This document shows positions 50,904 through 58,233 of a DNA stretch of 64,000 bases, in pieces. The stretch spans positions 124,001-188,000 of the forward strand of contig SCVN01000007.1 in the NCBI GenBank assembly GCA_004296885.1, given 5' to 3'. The stretch's first letter is position 1; the number at the start of each line of letters is the position of its first letter. The notes under the pieces are model-generated. The model was not told where the DNA came from, ran no database searches, and was given only the letters and a program-made list of their open reading frames with translations. The position numbers and the translations under genes are program-made. Source of the DNA: Nitrospirota bacterium. Its GTDB lineage: Bacteria; Nitrospirota; Nitrospiria; Nitrospirales; Nitrospiraceae.

Positions 50904-51218
50904 TTAGGAAGCGTCGCGCGGCAGGTCATATTCTTTGGCAGTCGCCACTGCGTCTACGACGCTCCAGGCCGCCAGGGCCAGGAATGGGAAGGCGCGGAGC
51001 AAGATAGCCCCGCTGTTCGGAAGCGACGTTCCGGTCAGCGCCCCTTGCAGCAAACTCAGCATGCCTTCGGAGACCCCAAGCCCGGCATCGATGACCAGGG
51101 CGCCGACGAGAAACCCCGCACCCTTTCCCCACTTCCGGCAATAGAATTGCCCGAGCCCCGGCATCAGGCCGGACAGGACGCCCGCCACAGTCGGATTTTT
51201 TGACGGCTTGGCGTCCAT
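50904..51218 (-). CDS. Small membrane protein, TM2/DUF-type
   Basis: 104 residues from ATG 51218, with GGAGCGGAACC upstream. The start KNPTVAGVLSGLMPGLGQFY followed by CRKWGKGAGFL is the pattern of small two- to three-helix membrane proteins related to the TM2/DUF5683 group (PGLGQFYnGxxxKG). Helices at about 14-30, 38-60 and 74-92. Function unknown. Confidence 0.7.
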   Translation of the reverse strand: MDAKPSKNPTVAGVLSGLMPGLGQFYCRKWGKGAGFLVGALVIDAGLGVSEGMLSLLQGALTGTSLPNSGAILLRAFPFLALAAWSVVDAVATAKEYDLPRDAS

Positions 51219-51292
51219 CGGTTCCGCTCCAAAATGAGAAGGGCCCATCCCCAGGATGAGCCCTTGCCGCACGACGCAATCCGAAGGGACCG

Positions 51293-52039
51293 CTACATGA
51301 ACTTCATGAACTTGTCTTTGGCCTCGTCCATCACCTGCGCCGTGATCGTGGTGGCGCCGCGCTCCTTCGCCAGCCGCTCGATCTCGCGGCGGGCCATGGG
51401 GCGGATGAAGTCCGGGATGTTTTCCAGCCGCTTCTCCGCATCGGCCGACCAGGTGACGCCGTTGGAGTCGTTCTTGGAATCGTCCATCACTTGCAACGTG
51501 ATGGTGGTCAGGCCATTCTTGCGGGCATAGGCCTCGATACTGCTCTGCACCATCGGTTTGACGAAGGAGGGGAGCCGGTCCAGTTTCTCTTTCGCATCCG
51601 GGGTCCAGGCAAAGTCCGACGTGCCTGGCTGGCTGGACGTCAACCCCATCTGCGCCACCATGGCGGAGAAGGGACAGCCGCCCGCCTTCTCGCCTTCTTT
51701 CGCCGGAGTCTCGGCGCTCGCCGTGGCGCCCGCCGCAGGCGCGGCCGGCTTGCCGGCCTGAATCTTTTCGTTCAGGTAGGCGGCCATCTGGCCGGAGCCG
51801 GCGAGAGCTTCGTCTTTGAGCGTACCCCGCGTCATTTCAAACGGCTGGGCCGCTTCGGTGCGGCCGCCCAGCTTGACGCCGAGCGAACTGACCATCTGAG
51901 TTTCGCCCGGGTTCGTCACCATCGAGAACTTGGCGCTGCAGGAGGGGCAGGCGAAAAAGACGCCCAGCGAACCTTCCGCCGGTTTTTCCACCTTCTCGAA
52001 GGTCATGTAGGTTTCACAATTCAAACAGACGAATTTCAT
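51293..52039 (-). CDS. Zinc-ribbon protein with two C-terminal PCP_red modules
   Basis: 248 residues from ATG 52039, with AAGGAG upstream. N-terminal zinc ribbon C5-x2-C8 ... C31-x2-C34 (FVCLNCETY, FACPSCSAK), an alanine/proline-rich linker (about 92-120), GGCPFSAM, then two PCP_red modules at about 143-190 (FAWTPDAKEKLDRLPSFVKP) and 195-243 (VTWSADAEKRLENIPDFIRP). Both modules match the protochlorophyllide reductase B C-terminal domain very closely. Downstream of the Mrp gene on the same strand. A role in Fe-S or redox chemistry is plausible from that neighbour but unproven. Confidence 0.8.
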   Translation of the reverse strand: MKFVCLNCETYMTFEKVEKPAEGSLGVFFACPSCSAKFSMVTNPGETQMVSSLGVKLGGRTEAAQPFEMTRGTLKDEALAGSGQMAAYLNEKIQAGKPAAPAAGATASAETPAKEGEKAGGCPFSAMVAQMGLTSSQPGTSDFAWTPDAKEKLDRLPSFVKPMVQSSIEAYARKNGLTTITLQVMDDSKNDSNGVTWSADAEKRLENIPDFIRPMARREIERLAKERGATTITAQVMDEAKDKFMKFM

Positions 52040-52069
52040 ATGGAACTCCTTGGGGAAGTCGTCAGTATT

Positions 52070-52107
52070 CAGTTCTCGGCCTACTGAAGACTGATCGCTG
52101 AGAACTG
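52070..52107. repeat. Intergenic inverted repeat (CAGTTCTC), mrp-PCP_red
   Basis: CAGTTCTC (52070-52077) and GAGAACTG (52100-52107) pair perfectly, with TACTGAAGACTGATCGCT between. It ends two bases from the mrp stop codon. Confidence 0.65.
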
Positions 52108-52108
52108 T

Positions 52109-53026
52109 CTACAACTTTTCCGCCAACACCTTCTTATAGTCCAGCATCGCCTGGACCCGCTCCGCGATCTCCTGATAGCGCTGGATGGTCGGGTACGTGG
52201 CGTCCAACAGTGGCAGGCCCTTGTCGAAGGTCCGCGCCAGCGTCCGATCGAAGGGGACGCGGCCCAGCAAAGGCACGTTCAACGCGTCGCACATGGCGTC
52301 CGTGTCCCCCTCGAACAGTTCGTGCTCGACGCCGCAGGAAGGGCACCGGAACCGGCTCATATTCTCCACCATGCCCAGCACGTGGATCCCCATGTCCCTG
52401 GCATAGGTCACCGATTTCTGCACGACGTCGGAGGCGACCTCGGAGGGCGTCGTCACGACGATCGCCCCGGCCAGGTCCGGGATGAACCCGGCGATGACCG
52501 GCGGCTTGTCCGCCGCGGCCCCGGGCGGCAGGTCGGTCAGCAGGTAGTCCAACTCGCCCCATATCACGTCCGCCAGGAACTCGCGGATCACGTTCATTTC
52601 CATCAGCCCGAGCCAGACCGGGCTCAGGTCCATCGGCCCTTTCCAGCGCACGGGCGACGCAGCGCCCAGAAAGAAGTCCATGGACGCGACCTTGACCCCC
52701 AATGGGCCGACCGGCGGAATGGCCCCCTCCGGCGTAATGGTGAGCGCCTGCCCATGCATGCCCAGCATGCGCGGCACGCAAGGCCCGTTCAGGTCCACGT
52801 CCAGCAGCCCCACTTTATGCCCCAGGCGGGCCAGCGCCAGAGCCAGGTTCACCGTGGTCATGCTCTTGCCGACGCCGCCCTTGCCGCTCATGACCACCAG
52901 CTTGTGCCGGATGCCGGCCATGCGGGCCTGTACCTGCTTCATCTGCGCGGTAATCTGCTGGACGACCTTGGCGTCGTCGCTGTACTGGAGCTTGCTGAGG
53001 ATGGATTTCAGGTCTTTATCGGCCAT
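52109..53026 (-). CDS. Mrp/NBP35-family P-loop ATPase (iron-sulfur carrier)
   Basis: Assembles or carries [4Fe-4S] clusters to apo-proteins; 305 residues from ATG 53026. Deviant Walker A MSGKGGVGKSMTTVNLALAL, switch I LLDVDLNGPCVPRMLG, DYLLTDLPPG, and the cluster-binding CxxC in RFRCPSCGVEHELF. No N-terminal DUF59 domain. Downstream of the sulfate-assimilation genes, several of which encode Fe-S enzymes (CysH, sulfite reductase), so it may serve them. Confidence 0.93.
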   Translation of the reverse strand: MADKDLKSILSKLQYSDDAKVVQQITAQMKQVQARMAGIRHKLVVMSGKGGVGKSMTTVNLALALARLGHKVGLLDVDLNGPCVPRMLGMHGQALTITPEGAIPPVGPLGVKVASMDFFLGAASPVRWKGPMDLSPVWLGLMEMNVIREFLADVIWGELDYLLTDLPPGAAADKPPVIAGFIPDLAGAIVVTTPSEVASDVVQKSVTYARDMGIHVLGMVENMSRFRCPSCGVEHELFEGDTDAMCDALNVPLLGRVPFDRTLARTFDKGLPLLDATYPTIQRYQEIAERVQAMLDYKKVLAEKL

Positions 53027-53148
53027 GACGAACTCCAAAGAGACTGTCAGCCGTCAGCAACAGGCTACTCTTGATTGCTGAAGGCCGGGTGTCGATCGCT
53101 TCGTGGCATTGGCACGGTAACACAGGGGTTTCGAGGGAGTCAAACCGC

Positions 53149-54993
53149 TCAAATTGAATACTGAAACGTCGGCTTGCCCCCGATTGCCTGCGCCAGGACG
53201 CCTTTTTTCTTGAGTTCTTCGATGATCCGGCGCGCTGCCTCATCGAAGTCCTTCGGCCCGGCGAACTGGATATCCGTGTCGGGAGGCGACTCCTCGGCCG
53301 CCTTGCTCATATGCACGGTGATGACCGGAGCCGGATGCACCAAGGTACGGATCGCTTGGGCGGCTTGCGCATAGGCCGACCCGAAGGCTTTGGTGGTGGA
53401 CACCACGATCAGCCCCGTGTCGATGAGCAGGCGGGCCACTTCGCCGTACCGGCGCGCCATCTCGTCCGTCCCGGCCTGGTCCGCTCCGGCCAGGTCCGCA
53501 TCCAGGCCGCGCCGGAGGTTTTCCCCCTCCAACAGGTAGGCATGACGACCCTCGGCCACCAGCACCGACTCCAGCTTGCGGGCCAGGAAGGACTTGCCGG
53601 TCTGCGGCGCTCCCGTGAGGAGCACCACCGCCGCCCGATGTCCGTAATGCTGCGCCCGCTCTTCCGCCCCCACTTCTCCTTTGACCCAGGCGAAATCCCT
53701 CCGCCTGGCTTCATCGCGCAGAAACTCCTGTTCGTCATGCACCAAGTCGGTGATGATGCCCCCGCCGGCGATATCATACTCGTCCACGATCACGAACCGG
53801 CCGGTCGACTCGAAGGCATAGTACGGGTCGAACGCGATCGGGGATTTCGTCCGGAGCGTCAACTCCGCCACCTGGTTTCGCTCGACGACACTCCCCCCCT
53901 GCCGTTGGTCCAAATCCGCCGTGTCGACGATCCGGTTGATCGCCGCCACCTCGCAGTCCACCTCGTGGGTGGCCAGACGAAGCTGATACTTCCGGCCGCG
54001 CTCCAACGGGCGCCGGCCCAGCCAGAACAAGTTGACCCGGAAAGAGGTGGAGACGAGCGGGATGGACTCCTGGCGGGACGCGATCTCGCCGCGCTCGATG
54101 AAAATCTGCTCGTCCAGCGTGATTCCGACGGACTGTCCGGCTGTAGCCTCGGTCGGGGACGGTTCGACGTTGAAGGCCTCTACGGATTTAATGTTGGCCG
54201 ACTTGTTGGACGGGGAGAAGACCAATCGGTCGCCGACCTTCAAGCGGCCGGCGGTCAAGCGGCCGGCGATGATCCGTCGCGCGTCGAACTTGTAGACGTC
54301 CTGGACCGGGAACCGGAGCGGTTGCTCGCGGCGGGCGGTTTCCTTGCGAAACGCCTCCAGCGTCTCAAGCACGGTCCGGCCCTGGTACCAGGCCATGTGG
54401 GTGCTGCGGGAGGCGATGTTGTCGCCGAGCTTCGCGCTCACCGGAATGACGCGCTCCGGCACCACCTTCAACTGGCCCAAGAAGTCCCGGTATTCCTTTT
54501 CGATGCCGTCGAACACGTCCTGGCGGTACCCGACCAGGTCCATCTTGTTCACTACCACCGCGACCTGCTTGACGCCCAGGAGCGACAACAGATACCCATG
54601 CTTTTTGGACTGCTCCTTCACGCCCTCCAGCGCGTCGATCAGCAGCAGGGCCGCCTCCGCGCGGGCGGCGCCGGAGATCATGTTCTTGAGAAACTCCTTG
54701 TGGCCCGGCGCGTCGATGATGATGTACTGGCGCCCCTTCCACGTGAAAAACGTGCGGGCCGTGTCGATCGTGATGCCCTGCTCCTGCTCCTCCAGGAATG
54801 CATCGAAGAGGAAGGCGTACTCGAACTCCTTGCCCTGCTGGCGGCAGATGGCCTGCACCTTCTCCAGCTTCCCATCGGGGAGCGAGCCGGTGTCGGCGTA
54901 GAGCCGCCCCAGCAGCGTGGACTTCCCATGGTCCACGTGCCCGACGATCACGATGTTCAGATTTTCCGTGGGTCTGGTTTGTACGGTCGCCAT
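53149..54993 (-). CDS. cysN: Sulfate adenylyltransferase subunit 1 fused to a divergent APS kinase domain
   Basis: 614 residues. N-terminal GTPase (CysN, about 10-235: [38 protein letters not shown]), EF-Tu-like beta domains to about 430, then an APS-kinase-like domain (CysC, about 445-614). GTP hydrolysis drives ATP sulfurylase in the CysD partner. The kinase P-loop is [14 protein letters not shown], and the usual DGDNVRxGL is EGENLRRGL, replacing the catalytic aspartate by glutamate; the usual FTGIDDPYEPP loop is missing. Because the pathway here uses APS reductase, PAPS may not be needed and the kinase may be decaying. Overlaps cysD by one base (TAATG). Confidence 0.92.
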   Translation of the reverse strand: MATVQTRPTENLNIVIVGHVDHGKSTLLGRLYADTGSLPDGKLEKVQAICRQQGKEFEYAFLFDAFLEEQEQGITIDTARTFFTWKGRQYIIIDAPGHKEFLKNMISGAARAEAALLLIDALEGVKEQSKKHGYLLSLLGVKQVAVVVNKMDLVGYRQDVFDGIEKEYRDFLGQLKVVPERVIPVSAKLGDNIASRSTHMAWYQGRTVLETLEAFRKETARREQPLRFPVQDVYKFDARRIIAGRLTAGRLKVGDRLVFSPSNKSANIKSVEAFNVEPSPTEATAGQSVGITLDEQIFIERGEIASRQESIPLVSTSFRVNLFWLGRRPLERGRKYQLRLATHEVDCEVAAINRIVDTADLDQRQGGSVVERNQVAELTLRTKSPIAFDPYYAFESTGRFVIVDEYDIAGGGIITDLVHDEQEFLRDEARRRDFAWVKGEVGAEERAQHYGHRAAVVLLTGAPQTGKSFLARKLESVLVAEGRHAYLLEGENLRRGLDADLAGADQAGTDEMARRYGEVARLLIDTGLIVVSTTKAFGSAYAQAAQAIRTLVHPAPVITVHMSKAAEESPPDTDIQFAGPKDFDEAARRIIEELKKKGVLAQAIGGKPTFQYSI

Positions 54994-55790
54994 TACATAT
55001 ACCCGTCTTTCCTCAGCAGCTCCATCCCGCGCCCCTCATCCTGCGCCCGTCCGGACCGCTCGGCCACCGTGGTATGGCGCAGCTCTTCAATGATGGCATC
55101 CACGGTCTTGGCCGTGGATTTGATCGGGGTGGTGCAGGGGGCGCAGCCCAGGCTGCGATACCTCATGCCGTCGCCCTTGTCGAGATAGAGGTCGATAAAG
55201 GGGATGTTCTCGTACTTGATGTATTCCCAGATGTTGATCTCCGTCCAGTCCAGGAGCGGGTGAATCCGGATGTGGGTGCCCGGCGGGAACGCGGTCTTGA
55301 ACTGATCCCAGAGCTCCGGCGGCTGATCCCTGAAATCCCAGTCGCCGTGCTTGTCGCGCGGCGAGAAGTATCGCTCCTTGGCCCTGGTGCCCTCTTCATC
55401 GGCCCGCACCCCCAAAATGATGCCCGTGTAGCCCTTCTGCTCGATCAGCTGCTTCAGCCCGTTGGTCTTGAGCGCCGTGCAGCAGGCAACCCGGCCCAAC
55501 GTATGGTTCATGCCGCCCGCGAGGGCTTCCTTGTTCTGGCCGACGACCAGGTTCAACCGCCACTCACGGGCCAGCCGGTCCCGGTACTCGATCATCGCGG
55601 GAATCTTGTAGCTGGTATCCACATGGAGCAGCGGAAACGGCACATGGCCGAAGAAAGCCTTGCGCGCCAGCCACAAGAGGACGGTCGAGTCCTTCCCCAT
55701 GGACCAGAGCATGGCCAGGTTGTCGAAATGCTTGTAGGCTTCGCGAAGAATGTAGACGCTTTGGTCTTCGAGCTGGCGGAGGTGCTTCAT
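54993..55790 (-). CDS. cysD: Sulfate adenylyltransferase subunit 2
   Basis: Catalytic ATP sulfurylase subunit making APS from sulfate and ATP; 265 residues. [22 protein letters not shown]-loop [37 protein letters not shown], and the C-terminal [13 protein letters not shown]. Its stop overlaps the cysNC start, the usual cysDN arrangement. Confidence 0.97.
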   Translation of the reverse strand: MKHLRQLEDQSVYILREAYKHFDNLAMLWSMGKDSTVLLWLARKAFFGHVPFPLLHVDTSYKIPAMIEYRDRLAREWRLNLVVGQNKEALAGGMNHTLGRVACCTALKTNGLKQLIEQKGYTGIILGVRADEEGTRAKERYFSPRDKHGDWDFRDQPPELWDQFKTAFPPGTHIRIHPLLDWTEINIWEYIKYENIPFIDLYLDKGDGMRYRSLGCAPCTTPIKSTAKTVDAIIEELRHTTVAERSGRAQDEGRGMELLRKDGYM

Positions 55791-55820
55791 CTAAAACCTT
55801 TAAAACCTTCGGGTTGAACA

Positions 55821-55926
55821 GTCGTCAAGTCTGAAAGTCTTCAAGTCGAAATAAAAAGTGGAACCCATAGGTTGCGGCATTGGCTCCGATGACTTCACGA
55901 CTTGATGAACTTTCGGACTTTCAGAC
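55821..55926. repeat. Intergenic inverted-repeat element (GTCTGAAAGTC dialect), trpD2-cysD
   Basis: GTCTGAAAGTC (55829-55839) and GACTTTCAGAC (55916-55926) form a perfect 11-bp inverted repeat; GTCGTCAAGT/ACTTGATGAAC extend it imperfectly. The right arm overlaps the TrpD2-like stop codon at 55921-55923. Confidence 0.8.
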
Positions 55927-56970
55927 ATGAATAGGTTCCTTCACAATAGCAAGTTCGGCCAGCTTCCGCGCCGCCGCGCCGCTGTCCAGCGCCTGCTGCG
56001 CCAGCGGAACGCCGGCCGAAATGGATTGGACCTTGCCGGCGGCATAGAGCAACATGGCCGCGTTCAAGACCACCCAGTCCCGCTGCCCGCCGCGCACCTG
56101 GTTGTGCAGGATGCGCCGCAACAGGGTCGCCTCCTGGTCCAGCTGCCCAGGAGGAAACCCGGACATGGATTGAAAGCTCCCCGGCGAAAGACCGCAGTCC
56201 TTGGACGTCAGCGTCAAGGGCGCGATGCGCTCGTCCCGCACCTCGAGCACCCGGGTTGCCGAGGCGATGGACAATTCCGGCTCGCCTTCCGACCCGCGGA
56301 TGATCAGCGCCCGCTTGCCGCCCAGCATGAGCAGCGCCTCGGCCGTCTTTTCGAAATAGGGGGGATGGCTCAGGCCGATCACCTGCGAGGCGGCCCGGGC
56401 CGGGTTCAGCATCTTGGCCACCGGATGGAACAGACTCCGCACCCCAAGTTCGCGCCGCAGATCCAGAAACCGGGCGACCGGCGGATGGTAGAGGGCGATA
56501 TCCAGATAGACCAATCCTTTCGCCGTCAGTTCCTCGGCCGCTTGCTTGGGCGGCAGGTCGGTCGGCAAGCCGAGCTTGGCCAGAATTTCGACGGTCCCGG
56601 GCCGCTCCGGAATGCCTTCATGCCCGTGCATCAGAATCGCAGCCCCGGCGGCGGCGGCCACGATCGCCGCGCCCGCGGATACGTGAAAGGTGTCCTGTTT
56701 CCCCGCGTACGTCGGCAAATCCACCAGCGGCAGGTGGCGCGGCACCGGCAGGGGCGGGACATACTCCCGCGCTGCCGAGGTGAAGGCCGCCAGTTCTGTG
56801 ATCGATTCCATCTTCACGCGCATGGCCAGGAGGAAGGCGCCGACCTGCGCCGGCGTGGTCTGTCCCTCGACGAGCATCCGCATCGCCTGCTTGGCCTCTT
56901 CCCAAGTCAGGTCCTTGGAAGCCTTCTGACCCTTGCCGATTTTGGCGATGAATTGCGAGAATTCCGTCAT
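55921..56970 (-). CDS. TrpD2-like (YbiB-type) anthranilate phosphoribosyltransferase homologue in a sulfate-assimilation operon
   Basis: 349 residues, nucleoside-phosphorylase-like fold: helical N-terminal domain (LTWEEAKQAMRMLVEGQTTP), then ILMHGHEGIPERPGTVEILAKLG, FHPVAKMLNPARAASQVIGLSH and ALIIRGSEGEPELS. Canonical TrpD has GTGGD in the PRPP site; here the equivalent region is PTYAGKQDTFHVSAGAA, which lacks it. E. coli YbiB, a member of this group, binds nucleic acid and is not a TrpD. No trp genes lie nearby; the neighbours are a DsrE-like gene and cysD. Confidence 0.85.
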   Translation of the reverse strand: MTEFSQFIAKIGKGQKASKDLTWEEAKQAMRMLVEGQTTPAQVGAFLLAMRVKMESITELAAFTSAAREYVPPLPVPRHLPLVDLPTYAGKQDTFHVSAGAAIVAAAAGAAILMHGHEGIPERPGTVEILAKLGLPTDLPPKQAAEELTAKGLVYLDIALYHPPVARFLDLRRELGVRSLFHPVAKMLNPARAASQVIGLSHPPYFEKTAEALLMLGGKRALIIRGSEGEPELSIASATRVLEVRDERIAPLTLTSKDCGLSPGSFQSMSGFPPGQLDQEATLLRRILHNQVRGGQRDWVVLNAAMLLYAAGKVQSISAGVPLAQQALDSGAAARKLAELAIVKEPIHV

Positions 56971-56995
56971 GCCTGATCCGTCCTCCGCGCCCGCG

Positions 56996-57409
56996 TTAAA
57001 ACGTCAGCACCTGGTCCGCCGGCGCGACCGCTTCCTTCCAGAAGGCCTCGGCCTTCTGCACCTCGTCCAGTTCGGGCAGTAGCTGATCCACGGTGATCTC
57101 GAAGTACTCGATCGTCTCGCGGCAGATCGAGAGCTTCACGTCCCCCGCCTCTTTGACCTCACGCAACACGGCCGGCACATCGAGCCGTTTCCGCTCCCGC
57201 AGCAAGTCGCGCACCTTCGACTCGCGTCCCTTGTAGGCCTCCGAAAACGTCAACTGCTTCACTTTCTCGTGCGTCAATTTGGACGCCGCTTCGTCCCGAA
57301 ACAACACGCTGACCTGCGCGCCGGACGCAGCGGCGATGCGGATCCATTCGCAGGCCTGCAACAGGTTGTTGTAGCTTCCCCCGGTCACGATCACGGCCAG
57401 CTTCTTCAT
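56996..57409 (-). CDS. DsrE/DsrF-like protein in the sulfate-assimilation operon
   Basis: 137 residues, cytoplasmic. MKKLAVIVTGGSYNNLLQAC at the N-terminus and SICRETIEYF near residues 94-103 carry the fold and conserved cysteine of DsrE-type proteins, small sulfur-relay or nucleotide-binding proteins. Between cysH and the TrpD2-like gene on the same strand. A persulfide carrier working with the TusA domain of the sulfite reductase fusion is a reasonable idea but is inference only. Confidence 0.75.
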   Translation of the reverse strand: MKKLAVIVTGGSYNNLLQACEWIRIAAASGAQVSVLFRDEAASKLTHEKVKQLTFSEAYKGRESKVRDLLRERKRLDVPAVLREVKEAGDVKLSICRETIEYFEITVDQLLPELDEVQKAEAFWKEAVAPADQVLTF

Positions 57410-57426
57410 CTCTGGAACCTCACTGC

Positions 57427-57509
57427 AAATGATGAATGCTGAATAATGAGTGATGAATGACGGTTCTGGTTGAATTCATCATTCAGCGTTCCGCATTCAG
57501 CACTATTTG
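57427..57509. repeat. Intergenic inverted-repeat element (GATGAATG dialect), cysH-dsrE
   Basis: Left arm 57427-57463 is AAATGATGAATGCTGAATAA and GTGATGAATGACGG. Right arm 57473-57509 is AATTCATCATTCAGCG and CCGCATTCAGCACTATTT. It overlaps the cysH stop codon (57503-57505). Confidence 0.75.
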
Positions 57510-58225
57510 TGGAGCCCACACTCGGTTTTCGCGAAGTTCTGCCACCGGCCGGATCGCGGATCGGCCCCGGGCATGACCGGAGCCGTGCAATGGGTGCAAC
57601 CGATGCTGGGGTAGTTTTGGTCATGCAGCCGGTTATAGGGCACCTCGTAGACCTTGATGTAGGCCCAGACCTCCGCCACGCTCCAGCGGGCCAGCGGGTT
57701 GAACTTGACCAACTGAAATTTCTTGTCCCATTCCACCAGTCCCGCGTTCGCGCGGGTCGGCGCCTGATCGCGCCGGATGCCGGTGATCCAGGCCTCGTAG
57801 CCGCCCAACACCCGGGTCAGCGGTTCGACCTTGCGCAATTGGCAACATTGGTCCGGCTGCTTGGCCCAGAGCTCCGCTCCGTATTGAGCCGCCTGCTGCT
57901 CGGGCGTCAGCAGCGACTTCACCTGGATCACTTGCGCGGGACGCAATCCGTATTGGGCCGCGATTCGGTCCCGCACCTCGTGGGTTTCCGGAAACAGAAA
58001 GTCCGTATCCAGGTAGAAGAGGGGCGCGTTCGAGTCCAACCGGTGGATCATGTCCACCAACGCCACGTCTTCCGCCCCGAAGCTACAGGCCAACACGATA
58101 TGCCCGCGATATCGCTCTAGAGCGTAGGCGAGCACCTCTTGCGGCTGCTTGGACTCGAAGGAGTCGCTCAGCGCCTTCAATTCCTCATCGGAGGGTCTGG
58201 TCCGGACTTCCGTCTTGTCGGTCAC
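57503..58225 (-). CDS. cysH: Adenosine-5'-phosphosulfate reductase
   Basis: Reduces APS to sulfite with thioredoxin; 240 residues from GTG 58225. IVLACSFGAEDVALVDM (nucleotide loop), FYLDTDFLFPET, the cluster cysteines CC in QPDQCCQLRKVEPL and CxxC in IGCTHCTAPV (CC-x~80-CxxC binds [4Fe-4S]), GIRRDQAPTRA, and the C-terminal catalytic ECGLHK. The four cluster cysteines define an APS reductase, not a PAPS reductase. Eight bases after the sulfite reductase gene. A longer frame upstream lies antisense-like inside that gene and is not coding. Confidence 0.95.
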   Translation of the reverse strand: MTDKTEVRTRPSDEELKALSDSFESKQPQEVLAYALERYRGHIVLACSFGAEDVALVDMIHRLDSNAPLFYLDTDFLFPETHEVRDRIAAQYGLRPAQVIQVKSLLTPEQQAAQYGAELWAKQPDQCCQLRKVEPLTRVLGGYEAWITGIRRDQAPTRANAGLVEWDKKFQLVKFNPLARWSVAEVWAYIKVYEVPYNRLHDQNYPSIGCTHCTAPVMPGADPRSGRWQNFAKTECGLHK

Positions 58226-58233
58226 GATTGTCC

